A stretch of 64,000 bases of DNA from Vigna angularis (lineage: Eukaryota > Streptophyta > Magnoliopsida > Fabales > Fabaceae). The notes under the pieces are model-generated. The model did no database searches. It was not told where the DNA came from and saw only the letters and a program-made list of their open reading frames with translations. A program made the translations under genes and the position numbers. The stretch spans positions 28,700,077-28,764,076 of the forward strand of contig NC_068973.1 of the NCBI RefSeq assembly GCF_016808095.1. The letters run 5' to 3'. This document shows, piece after piece, positions 1 through 11,335 of the stretch; within the stretch, counting starts at the first letter, position 1, and every line of letters starts with the position of its first letter.

Positions 1-599
1 AAATGTAAAACGTCGTGCCAAACGTGTCAATTAGAAATAGCTACATAACCTAACCAAGCTAGATGAGCTCTCACTGTGAAATGATGAGTCTAGCACACAC
101 ACATCAAAAGAACAAAACTTGTTCCAAAACACATAATAAAAGACATTCACACTAAACACAATCTTGAAGAAACAAGTATCTATCAAACAAATAATAACTA
201 ATAAAAAGCCTCTTACAGGCTAAACAATACCACATACCAAACATACTCTTAGTCAATAATGAAAATCTCATCTTTAGCAATTCCACTAGAAAACATAAAC
301 AATCAAATCCTGAGTAAACGATAAAAAACATAAAAAACCTTGATTGTTTTGAACAAGCATTGAATGACATTAAATGATCAACGTTTAAAACAACAAGATA
401 AATAGGAAAAATGACATATCTATTGTATAAACATTTGCTCTACCTTGTACAGGATAACTACTACAAGCATTCATCTGCTCTATCTTATGAGAGTCAAGAA
501 TAAACGTTAGAAAGAAGGAGATATAAGTGAAATGTTTTGTTCATAATGAATAGTCAAATTTGCTTTTGATAAAGTTCTAAGAAGCAAGTCTGCTTTGAC

Positions 600-1870
600 A
601 AAAAGAAATCAACCTATGACTGATACCTACAATAATAGCCATGAAAGATCGGATCTCAAGACAAGCTTCGTCCAACGATCATATTATCATCAAATCTTAA
701 GATAAGCATCGTCTAAACAACTATATCATTAAAGGTGTATAAATAGATGATCAAGAGAAGAAGGAAGAGGATATTGATGGGAAGAAAAATAGCATAAAGA
801 CAAATCATCATTAGAGTTGAGCAAGAAAATCTCTTTGATCTATTAAAGTAAAATCCTTCTACACAAGAGTAGAGCGAAAGAGAAGAGCTCAAGAAAGAGA
901 AACTCTCTCAGGCTTCATTGTAATACACATTTATTTTTTATTTTTTTAGAGAAAAGAGAGTAATAGAGTGAAATAGCAACAAATACTCTTAAGCTTCATT
1001 GTAATATTAACTTACTACATGTAAGAAGAGAGAAAAAAGAGAAACACTATTATATTTAACATATATTCTCTCTATGAGAGTAATCATCTAACGACTTGTA
1101 AGCAATTAGTTGATTGCAATTATGAAGAGAATTAAAACAATTGTTGTTTAACTCAGGCGAGTTAAAGATTACTTGACAACGTATCAGGTTGATACCAGAA
1201 TTGTCTAGTGGAAACAAGGAGTGGGTGAAACTCACCTAGTCTAGGATAATAAGAGTTATTCGCTGACTAGGGATACCAAAAATGGTGAAAAATACCACAT
1301 AACCAGGAGTGGGTGAAACTCAATCGAGGTCACGGTCACAGGTGGTTACTAGATTGACAAGGACAACCAGGAGTGGGTTAAACTTAACTAGGCAGCGTAA
1401 AAACATACTAGGATTGTCTAGGGATACAATGAGTGGTGAAGAATATTGCATAACCATCAGTGAGTGAAACTCAGTCAATGTCATAATAACAAGTGGTTAT
1501 TGGGTTGACAAGGACAACCAGGAGTGAGTTAAACTCAACTAGGCAAAGTATTACGGGATACTAGGATTGTCTAGAGATACCAGGAGTGGTGAATAATACT
1601 GCACAACCAAGAGTAGGTTAAACTCAGTCAAGGTCACAATAACAGGTGATTACTGAAGGAGACACTAAGAGTGTCTAGGGATATTAGGAGTGATGAAAAA
1701 TATTGCGCAACCAAGAGTGGTGAAACTCAACTAGTCAAGGTAGTAATGGTTACTTGGTATGACTAGGGGATATCACGTGTGGTTAGAATACTCAAATGCA
1801 CTTAATTGAATATTTAATGAAACCCTCTAAGTTAATTTAGAAGAGAATTGGACGCAGCTCTAACAAGTAA
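600..1870. repeat. Decayed LTR-like region with ~100-155 bp imperfect tandem repeats
   Basis: The stretch begins with sequence that reads like a retrotransposon LTR: a TATA-like TATAAATA near 737, then purine-rich A/G tracts. From about 1200 to 1790 a block recurs, built on 'gtctagggatacc..gagtggtgaa' followed by 'aaccaggagtgggtgaaactca'. Copies start near 1264, 1414, 1569 and 1672, so the spacing is about 150, 155 and 103 bp with many substitutions. No PBS or coding region was found next to it, so the element type is inferred. Bases 1-600 hold nothing I can support. Confidence 0.45.
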
Positions 1871-2189
1871 ACCATTATAAAAATGTTTGCTTGTTATAGC
1901 TTATCTCCTAAATGATTAGTGATTGTAGAAAAAAATCTCCCGAAACACAAGTCTTTAACAAATGACATCATCACCAAAGACTCACCTCTTATCAATTTCT
2001 CGAGGAATGAGTTTAAGTTGGTTCTGAAAACGAACATAACAAAATAAAATTTATAGAAGGATCACAACCAACTTACAAATACAACTCATACCACAATCAA
2101 ATTTATAGCCGTAAAAAGAGTTACAAAGATACTATTCAACCCCTTTCTAGTGTTTTCTCGCAACTTCATAGTATATATAGTTAAGGTTT

Positions 2190-2800
2190 TAGGCAGATAT
2201 CTAAGCAACAATGGATCATTGGAAAGCAACCAAAAGAGTTATGAGGTATTTCAAGAAAACAAAGGTTTATAACCTCACATATAAAAGGTCAAATTAATAA
2301 GATATCATTGAGTATTCTAACTCAGTTTTGCAGGAGGTCAATATAGTTTAAGATCCACTTTAGGTTACATTTTCATGTTAGCTAGTGGTACGATTTCTTG
2401 GCCTAGTGCCAAGCAAATCCTTACGGCTTCATTCACTATGATTGCATAATTTGTAGCATGCTATGAGCCATCAAATCAAGGAATATGGTTGAGTTTTTTG
2501 TCACAGGGTTGCTCATTGTGGAATAAATTGAAAGACAACTTAAGTTATAATGTGATAACAAATTAAATGTATTGTATTCTAACAATAATAGGAGTTAGAG
2601 GAAGTCAAAGCATATTGACATCAAGTTCCTAATTGCTAAAGAAAAGGTATAAAGTGGACAAACTTCATGTGCCATATTCTCTTACTAAGGCTATTACACC
2701 CAAGATCTTTCATGAGCATATTGCTCATATGAGTGTTTTACATCTTGAGAAATCTTTGGTTTAGTGAAAATTAGTCACTTTTATATGTTTACGTTCTATG
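2190..2800 (+). mobile_element. Ty1/copia retrotransposon remnant (RNase H region)
   Basis: The plus-strand translation near 2211-2300 gives the copia-type motif DHWKATKRVMRYFKKTK followed by a YNLTYKRS-like stretch. Across frames further on come pieces matching the usual STSGYIF / ISWPSAKQ / VACYE / NQGIWL landmarks of the copia polyprotein C-terminus, then the LTKAITPKIFHEH type of tail. Several stops and frame changes break it. No LTR, integrase or reverse transcriptase is present, so this is a 3' fragment of an old insertion. Confidence 0.75.
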
Positions 2801-2809
2801 TTTGATTTT

Positions 2810-3580
2810 ATGTATGCATAAATTGTCTTTTGGACATATTTAGTTTAATAAATATGATTTATTATTAAGAAATTACACTATGTATATTAAGGTTATTATA
2901 GTGATCTCATTGAGATAAAGTAATGATTATTTAAAAATAGACGTGTAAAAGTCACTTTCATGTAATTTTCATGGTACACATTTCATGATGAATCTATATT
3001 ATTTGATTTTGTCAGCATTGAGATTTGGTTGCGATTGATATAATGAAAACTATTTTGATTCTACATGTGAATATAATTAATGGATAAGATTTTTGAACAT
3101 GATCAAAACATATAATAATAATTTTAAGTTTATAAAGTCTAACACATTTATTTATTTATTTATATATATATAATTATTAAATGTGTTATAATCAATATTA
3201 AAATGATTTAATTAATTAAGTTATGGCTAAAAAACATATATGTCATAAAAAAATTATTTTATAAAAACTATAAACAATATTTTAATTTGTTATGAAATTA
3301 AATTAAAATATTAAAACTTAAAAAAAAATAATGGAGAAAAATTATATAAATGAGTCATAATCCATATTTACAATTATTTATATTTTTTTTCATCCCTCAA
3401 AAGATAAAATAAAACAAAAATATAAATTATTTTACAATTAAATGATCAAATACCTTTTAATGCATACTATTTCCAATAAATAACCAATACAAATATGGTC
3501 TCACCTACATTTATACTGATGGAATTATTTATCGCTTCATAATCTTCCTCTTAGCAAATCCCATCTGATTCTTTACCATT
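2810..3580. other. AT-rich stretch without genes
   Basis: Low-complexity AT-rich DNA between the copia remnant and the 5' end of the BED-finger gene. I see no coding exon or RNA gene. The last part probably includes the promoter of the downstream gene, but no clear core element could be picked out. Confidence 0.5.
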
Positions 3581-3699
3581 GGTTAAATATGCGCGAGATA
3601 TCGCCGAAAGGAGACCCAATAGCACAAGAGAGATGCTACTACTCAAAACAAAAATAAAACAAAATTAAAATCGAAAAACGAGAAAATACAAGAGAAGAT

Positions 3700-4356
3700 A
3701 AAAAAAGTTGGTGACAAGGGAGGAGAGAGAGGAAAAGATAAGAGCGAGGATACACGCAGCATAAACCCTAGCTCGAAAATATCGCGATAAATCGAAAAAA
3801 TTATTGAAATCCGCGACCTCCGTTTATCTCTCCGCCGGGATTAACCAATCTCTCATACTCCGTAAGCTCCAAATTTCTCGCTATTCATTATTTCTTCTCA
3901 TCTTCATAATTTTTATTTGTTTTAAATGAAATTGATTTTCTGTATCTATGAAATTTGATCCATTTTCGCAAAATAGATTCACATCACTGTGTGATTGGAT
4001 GGAAGATTTATTCAATTACTTTGAAAGATTGGAATATCTTCACGTGTTTGCAAAATGAGTAAAATGAAAGACGATTTGAATTTGATGCTTGAGATCACTT
4101 AATGCTTTTACAAGCAACTGAAGAGTTAAATTATGTGATGGATTACTCTGTGTCTTGAAAAAATTCACTGACCCACTTTACTTTTTATTCGTGTGCATTT
4201 CTTCAATCATTGAATTATCACTTTGTGCTTGAATGATCGTGGTTTATGTCAGTGTGCTGCGTTTCTGATGAGATGCTTACCCTATTTTCTGGTTTGATCT
4301 TATCGTGTAGGTTGTCATATACTTATTCTCTAGGATCTACGTTACTGCACCATAAA
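3700..4356 (+). other. Proposed 5' UTR exons of the BED/hAT-derived gene
   Basis: Two untranslated exons are proposed. The first is a purine-rich leader ending at 3861 before a GTAAG donor. The second is about 4311-4356, after a TTATCGTGTAG acceptor and before a GTAAGT donor at 4357. The second exon ends in A, and the next exon begins with TG at 5085. Together these make an ATG that gives a protein starting MVREKDVCWEYAEKL, the usual N-terminus of this family. The transcription start is not determined. Confidence 0.5.
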
Positions 4357-7300
4357 GTAAGTTGAAGCTTTTGTTTTGCTATGCCTGTCTTTAAAAACAA
4401 CACCGAAGCTGATTGTATCATTAATGGACCTAGCATGTAGTAACACCACACTTGAACTGTTTTTGGTAATCACAGGAAAATGCACTGCACAGTCGGTGAA
4501 ATGGCTGCATAGGGAGCAACGTGCTTCATATTCATAGTCCTCATAATTAATTTTTCATTTTTCCTCTTTTGTTAGATTTATAGGGATTTTTGATGGGTTA
4601 GATATATAGTAAAATGATAAAGAGCTTGTAACGAGGGAGAGGTGGAATTCAGGAGGGAGAAGAACAAGAGATGTAAAATGTTTAATGAGTCTCGAAGAAT
4701 TATTTTTGGTACAAACATAAAATGAATTCAAGCTACAATGGCCATAATAAGCATAACAGCAAACACAATCACAGTGGCTGCAATTGTGACCACAATTATA
4801 ACTGCAACCATAATTTGAAACCGTGGAACCCGGTGTTGAGTAATTATTTATATCCCAATGAATTCAATAGCTTTTACTTTAAAATTCTTACCATATGAGT
4901 ACCATTTTCTTAAGGGGGTTTAGATAACAATTTTTATTTTTCCTTTTGCTAAACTTTCATTTATAATCTGAATATTTTGTTAACTTACTCTTGGTTACTC
5001 TGATGTAGATGTAATAAATTAACAGAATCATAGACAGCTTATCATATAATGTGCTGATTTTCTTTTTTTATTTGAACTCGGCAGTGGTTCGAGAAAAAGA
5101 TGTTTGTTGGGAATATGCAGAGAAATTAGATGGAAACAAGGTAAGATGTAAATTTTGCCAAAGAGTTTTGAATGGTGGCATAAGTAGGTTGAAACATCAT
5201 TTATCTCGATTCCCAAGTAAAGGGGTAAATCCTTGTAGCAAGGTCAGAGATGATGTTACAGATAGAGTAAGGGGTATAATAGCATCAAAGGAAGAGGTCA
5301 AAGAAACCTCTTGCGTGAAGAAACAAAAACTAGCAGAAGTCAAGTCACCCAGTAATCTTTCGGCAACTAAAGCTCTTGTATCTTTGGATGCAGCATCCCC
5401 TGTTATGAAGATTTTCCCCACTGGCAATCCTATGACCCCTTCCTCTACAAACAACCAAGAGAATGCAGAGAGAAGTATTGCTCTATTCTTTTTTGAGAAT
5501 AAGTTGGACTTCAGTGTTGCAAGGTCATCATCGTATCAGTTGATGATTGATGCCATTGCAAAGTGTGGTCCTGGATTTGCTGGTCCATCAGCAGAAATCC
5601 TGAAAACCACATGGTTGGAAAGGATAAAATCAGAAGTGGGCTTACAGTCAAAAGATGTTGAGAAAGAGTGGGCAACTACAGGTTGTACCATCATTGCAGA
5701 CACATGGACCGATTATAAATCAAAGGCCATAATTAATTTCTTAGTCTCTTCACCATCCAGGACCTTTTTCCATAAATCTGTGGATGCCTCTCCATATTTC
5801 AAGAACACGAAGTGGCTGGCTGATCTTTTTGATTCTGTAATTCAGGAATTTGGCGTAGAAAATGTTGTTCAAATTATTATGGACAGCAGTGTTAACTATA
5901 CTGGTATTGCAAATCATATTCTGCAGAGCTATGGAACTATATTTGTATCTCCTTGTGCCTCTCAATGTTTAAACCTAATCTTGGAGGAATTTTCCAAGGT
6001 TGATTGGGTTTCTAGATGTATTTTACAAGCACAAACGATATCAAAGTTAATATACAATAATGCCTCATTGCTTGATCTTATGAAGAAGTACAGTGGAGGC
6101 CAGGAACTTATCAGGACTGGGATCACAAAGTCTGTATCCACCTTTATGTCTTTACATTCTATGTTGAGGTTGAGAACAAGATTGAAGAATATGTTCCACA
6201 GCCATGAATATGCCTCAAACACTTCCTATGCAAATAAACCACAGAGTATTTCTTGTGTTGCAATTGCTGAAGATGGTGATTTCTGGAGGACAGTGGAAGA
6301 GTGTGTGGCCATCTCTGAGCCTTTTTTAAAAGTATTGAGGGAAGTATCAGAAGGTAAACCAACTGTAGGTTCCATATATGAGCTAATGACAAGGGCCAAA
6401 GAATCGATCAGGACATACTACATAATGGATGAGAACAAATGTAAGACCTTCTTAGATATAGTTGATAAAAAGTGGCGAGACCAACTCCATTCACCTCTAC
6501 ATGCTGCTGCTGCCTTTTTGAACCCCAGTATTCAATACAATCCTGAAATAAAATTTATTTCTTCCATAAAAGAAGACTTCTTTAATGTTCTGGAGAAATT
6601 GCTTCCTGTACCAGATATGAGGCGTGACATCACCAATCAAATCTATACTTTTACGAAGGCACATGGCATGTTTGGCTGTAGCCTAGCAAAGGAGGCAAGG
6701 CATACAGTTGCACCCTGTAAGTTTTAAATAGTTCCCCTTGATACATTTTCAGAGTCAATTTTGTGATGACGTTCATTTTGAGCTGCTTTGTTCAGTCCAA
6801 CAACTTTTGTGAATATTAGTGACCAACTCCAACATTAGTTTTTAGCTGAAGAAAACATGCACATCGAGTAATTGAGCCTAATTCCAGGATTAATGATGTT
6901 CCAGTGTGCACAAAGTTGGGTTTTATTTTTTGGGTGAGGGGACTTGTGGAAGGGTAGTTGGTTAAATCGTAAATGAATGGAATGCATTTGAAAAGTTAGG
7001 TCATGCAAAATTAACTGTAGGACTTTTTTCAGTTCATTTCTGATTAATGAGATCTTTTTTTGTTTCATCTACTGTACAACTTTTAGCATCTGATTTCTCC
7101 TTCAGTTGCATTATGAGAAACTTGGACAGTCCTAGCCTCCAGGAACAACATCTCGTTTCATTTGGTTTAATTCTTATCTACATGTCCTTTTTTCTCTTGG
7201 GAGGGATGATGACCACATCAAGCTGAAATGTGTCTGCACTATGCTTTGAGCTTTTGGTATTTGTAATTGTTCATTTCAGAACAACGCAACAAAATGTTTT

Positions 7301-7966
7301 TGACATGTCTATTGTTAGCGAATGCCAGTGCTTTGATTGTCAAGCATCATGATAATCGTATTAATGAAGCAGTGGCAAGGATGCTGATTATTTCAATCTG
7401 CTGTTAATCTTGTGCAATGGATTTTGAACAGCATGTTTCATGAAAACGTGATTTTGTTGTTTTCTATCTACTTTTTTCGACTAATTTTATTTGCAATTAT
7501 GCTGATACTGTTATTCAGTACTTTAGTTATTCTGCAAACTCATTGCTTTTACGTTGTAGGGCTTTGGTGGGAGCAGTATGGTGATTCTGCTCCAGGATTG
7601 CAACGAGTTGCCATTAGAATATTAAGTCAAGTTTGTAGCACCTTCTCATTTCACAGGCAATGGAGTACTTTCAGACATATTCACTCTGAGAAGCGGAACA
7701 AGATTGATAGAGAAACATTGAATGACCTCGTTTATATAAACTACAACCTGAAGTTCGCTAGACAGATGAATGCTAAGTCTTCAGAAGTCGATCTGCTTCA
7801 ATTTGATGATATTGACATGACTTCTGAGTGGGTGGAGGAGAATGAAACTGCAAGTCCAACACAGTGGCTGGATCGTTTTGGTCCAGCCTTGGATAGCAAT
7901 GATTTGAATACGAGACAGTTTGGTTCTTCTATATTTGGTGCAAATGACCCCATATTTGGATTGTAA
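4356..7966 (+). CDS. BED zinc-finger, hAT-transposase-derived protein (DUF659 and hAT dimerisation domains)
   Basis: A likely domesticated hAT transposase acting as a nuclear DNA-binding protein. Proposed coding exons are 4356 (the A of ATG), 5085-6716 and 7560-7966, giving 679 aa. The 843-bp intron 6717-7559 has GTAAG/TAG borders and joins in frame to make APWLWWEQYG. The N-terminal BED finger has C22 and C25 with H38/H39. A DUF659-type region with DTWTDYKSKAIINF lies at about 215-330, and the C-terminal hAT dimerisation block lies just after the last splice. There is no in-frame ATG before about residue 115 in the large exon, so translation must start upstream; this supports the split ATG. 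An intact reading frame of family-typical length and the absence of hAT ends nearby argue for a host gene rather than a live transposon. Its specific function is unknown. Confidence 0.85.
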
Positions 7967-8656
7967 TTTTTGTATCTCATTATGTACCATAGCGAGTGTT
8001 CTTTCTAGTTCTCAGTTTTCCTTGTAGGAATGTATCTGAAAGTGATGTAAAGACAGGACTCTATTATTTGTCTCCCTCAGCCAACACTTGGGAGCATAGG
8101 ATTGTTGATTAATGAATTGCTGTAATTTTTCTGTATCGAAATATAGAAATTCAACAATCACATTTGATTTTGGAGTTACAACAATTGTAGCTGAATATGT
8201 ATGAACTCTTACATGAATATGTTAATTCTTAGTGGAAAGTATACAGTACTATTTCATAAGAATACAAAATTTACAATGGCATTCCAACCCAAAATCCCAC
8301 ATTATAGCACATCTTTAGTTAAGGTTTTCAGAAACATAATTACTTTTTTCTAAATTTCTAATTTGGTCTTCTAAGTTCATTCAAATTTTCAAAAAGATGC
8401 TTAGTTATTAGTTTTTTCCAATTGAGTCCTTTAGTTTTTCAAAAACATTAAATTTGATTTTTTTTTTCTAATTTGATTGCTCAGTCCCTGCTTGACCATG
8501 AATAGTGATCTAAGAAGAATAAACATAATATCCCGGTGGATAAAGAAGAAAAATCATAGATTGTTAGTTGAATATTAAAGGACCAGCAAGTAGGCAAAAT
8601 GACCAAGTTGGATGTCTTTAAAATACTAAAAGACTAAATTTGATGCTTTTAAAAAA

Positions 8657-9141
8657 GGTTTAATCTCACCAGAAGTCCCTATTTTTGTTCTAAAGCTTAA
8701 ATATGTCTCTTTTCTTTTTGGCGTATCAATTGGATCCCTTTTATTGTTAATTTGATTCAATTAGAGGCTTGCCGTCAAATTCACCAAACGGCCGTTTAAA
8801 AAAATATTTAAGGAGAGAGGTGATATCAGATTGAGGGAAGGGCAAAGGTGGAAAGATTAAAAATTTTAAGGGTTGTCTGGCACCTTTAGATTGAGATATG
8901 CAACTGAAACACAAAAATTGGGGCTTCTTATGATTAGGGTTTGTTTGAAGGGGGAAAATCACATTCTTTGTTCGATTCGAAGAGATGGATAATGAATTGC
9001 AGAAGTCACATTCTTGTTCATCTTCGACATGCAATGGGTGGCGGAATGAGAAGTGTAATGTCATTTTTTGTGGTGGTGGAGTATCTACGATTGACGGTGT
9101 ATCACCCCTTTGCCTATGTGGAGAGAAAATGGTGGTAAGAA
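8657..9141 (+). repeat. Left terminal inverted repeat of the MULE
   Basis: It matches the reverse complement of 11188-11731 over its whole length, apart from an indel of about 65 bp after the 'caccaaacggccg' motif. The inner part, from the ATG at about 8985, encodes the start of the GRF protein (MDNELQKSHSCSSSTCNGWR), which also begins inside the right TIR. After the shared CGEKMVVRT the left copy departs from the right one, so its GRF finger is cut off. Confidence 0.85.
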
Positions 9142-9206
9142 CCGTGTGAAATCATACCATGTACTTATTACTCTAACCATTTGTTTATATCATATGGTGC
9201 AAATAT

Positions 9207-10006
9207 TGGTCCAGGTCCAGATTCAGTCCAACACCAAAATGTGACACATTAGTCAACAATATGAGTGAGGCTTTCAATAGTGTCTACATCATGTAAGAAG
9301 AAATTAGGGTCTACATCATGTAAAGATGGGCAAAAAACAGGTGTAAGATACAATCTTTCTCAGGATCAATTTGCCCAAAGATCCAAAACAGATTTACAAA
9401 GGAATCCCAAGCAACCAAAAACTGGATCCCTAGGTAACTTTCTTCTCTTATCCCTAGATAAGCTTTTCTAATTTTTTTTTTATAATTTTTTCACAGCTGG
9501 TCAGCAAATAAACTCTTTGAAGTCATACACATCTCCCAAAGTGGAGAAAAATTTGTTGTAAACATAGACGAGTCTTCATGCTCTTGTAGGATATGGCAGA
9601 TCACAGGAATTCCATGTTGCCACTCCCTAGCCGCAATGAAGTTTCTCAATATTGATGGACATCAGTTCATTCCGGCTTGCTTTCTAAAGTCCACCTATGA
9701 AGAAACATATGCATCTATCATATACCCCATCAACGGAAACAACATGTGGGCCCATGGACCATATCCGGATGTCATACCTCATAGAAAAAAAGTTATGCCT
9801 AGAAGTCCTAAAAGGAAAAGAAGGCTGGAACAGTGGGAGATGAGAAAAGATGATTCTCGAGTGAGCAAGGGTGGTTTGCGCAAGATATGCGGGCTATGTA
9901 GGGAGGTTGGACACAACAGGAGTCGTTGCCCTAAAGCAACTCAAGAACCAATCATCCCATCATCACAATTATCTGAAGTTTGTCAACAACCTGAAGCTCA
10001 AACATA
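9207..10006 (+). pseudogene. MULE transposase remnant (SWIM and CCHC zinc fingers)
   Basis: The plus strand carries the C-terminal third of a plant MuDR-type transposase. A piece reading WSRSRFSPTPKCDTLVNNMS lies at about 9210-9280. After a CAG acceptor at 9496 a frame open from 9498 to the stop at 10005-10007 encodes SANKLFEVIHISQSGEKFVV. It continues into the SWIM finger CSC..CCH (CSCRIWQITGIPCCHSLAA) and a CCHC knuckle CGLCREVGHNRSRCP near the end. The catalytic DDE core and most of the N-terminal half are missing, and the segment 9145-9210 is a deletion junction. It is therefore a non-functional transposase. Confidence 0.85.
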
Positions 10007-10279
10007 GACGTGTGTATGAATGAGAATGATGTAAAGTTTATGCATCTTATTATGTAATAGTTGACTTCTAAGGAACAATGTTGATGGTTTTTTTGTTATG
10101 TACTTAATGAATGATAGTGATGCCAAGTCTGTATGTTTTTGGATGTTTGTACTTTTTTTAGTACATTGAAGATACTACTGTCATTGAAAAAAGACTAATG
10201 TGCTGATTGTTATCAGTTTGATTGTTCTCTGCTCATTCTGGAATTCTTCATTCCACAGGTTGAATCCTGTTCTTCTAGA

Positions 10280-10415
10280 GGTGCTACAGTAACCGTTCGG
10301 CAGACGATACCATTCGGTCCTCTTCTTCATTCTGTCACAGTACCGTTCGGTCATCTTCATCATTCTGCCACAATACCGTTCGGTCAATACCCAAATACCG
10401 TTCGACCTTTCTTTA
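10280..10415. repeat. Short irregular repeats of accgttcggt inside the MULE
   Basis: The 10-bp motif ACCGTTCGGT or a close variant occurs five times (near 10289, 10310, 10342, 10375, 10398), separated by C/T-rich spacers such as catcttcatcattctg. It lies in the non-coding zone between the two convergent genes, where MULE subterminal or 3' UTR sequence is expected. Role unknown. Confidence 0.6.
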
Positions 10416-10792
10416 TTTCCTCTTCTATTACGTGTTTTGTTGATCGTCCTTATCACACTATCAATTTCTTAATCCAAATATAACTACAAAACAGGCTTTT
10501 AACATGCACTCTTTTCAATACATTAATTATTTGAACTCTTGTAATAGTTTACAATTATACCGCAAATTTATAAGCCACTCTAACATTGTTTTACTTCCAA
10601 TTGTATCGCAAAATTATCAAGCCACAGACCAAGGAAACTGTGCCAAGTTCAAGTTGAAGACAATACACAAAATTGTCGCTCAAACAGTACACAACTTCAT
10701 TCCTTCACATAGTCAAATACATAATCAGTACCATGCTAACAAAAGGAAAAACCCTGCTAATTTCATCCTAACAAACAACCAACACTTCTACA

Positions 10793-11335
10793 TTATGGAT
10801 TTAACATCCATATTGAAATAACAATAATATTAAGTATACAAATACAAAAAACCAGCCCTATCAACACCTTCATCCATTTCTCCACAACCTTAACAGATTT
10901 GTGCAGATCGCTCATCATCTTCGTTCCACCTCCCATTTCTCCTGTCTTTGACATACACTCATGCTTTTCTTTCCACTTCACATTCGTATAGCTTTTCTCA
11001 CTACCATCGTCACAACACCATTTGAAGAAATTACAACCACCTTAATGTCCATTCTGTAAAAAAAAAAACAATTTAAACGACTTTCTACTCAAACAAAACA
11101 CTACTCATCAACGTTCTTTTACCTTGTACTTAGGGCAGTCCCAAAATTGCTTCCCTCTATTCTTAGCAGTTCGAGCTGTTCTTACCACCATTTTCTCTCC
11201 ACACAGGCAAAGGGGTGATACACCGTCAATCATAGATACTCCACCACCACGAAAAACAACATTACACTTCTCATTCCGCCACCCATTGCATGTCGAAGAT
11301 GAACAAGAATGCGACTTCTGCAATTCATTATCCAT
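10793..11335 (-). pseudogene. GRF zinc-finger protein with C-terminal membrane segment (one nonsense codon)
   Basis: Two exons on the minus strand. Exon 1 (11335 to 11123, 71 codons) begins MDNELQKSHSCSSSTCNGWR and holds the first part of a GRF finger: CLCGEKMVVRTARTAKNRGK, then FWDCPKYK. The donor is GTAAAAG at 11122 and the acceptor TTTACAG ends at 11054. Exon 2 continues in the same phase with the rest of the finger (GGCNFFKWCCDDG), a charged linker KWKEKHECMSKTGEM, and a C-terminal hydrophobic helix (VLIGLVFCICILNIIVISIW), ending near 10793. The only break is an in-frame TAA at 11044-11042, four codons into exon 2. GRF fingers bind nucleic acid in other proteins. Here the protein may be the element's second gene, in the position of mudrB, or captured cargo. 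Exon 1 lies wholly within the right TIR. Confidence 0.8.

Noticed and set aside
152..370. 72-codon minus-strand frame near the window start
   Set aside because: No recognisable motif, low-complexity hydrophobic composition, no neighbouring exons.
5051..5084. Start of the large BED/hAT frame at 5051
   Set aside because: It begins with GTG, the residues are not family-like, and a splice acceptor ends at 5084; the segment is the end of an intron.
5197..6392. Several minus-strand open frames of 71-86 codons
   Set aside because: They are shadows of the BED/hAT-derived gene on the other strand and show no family signature.
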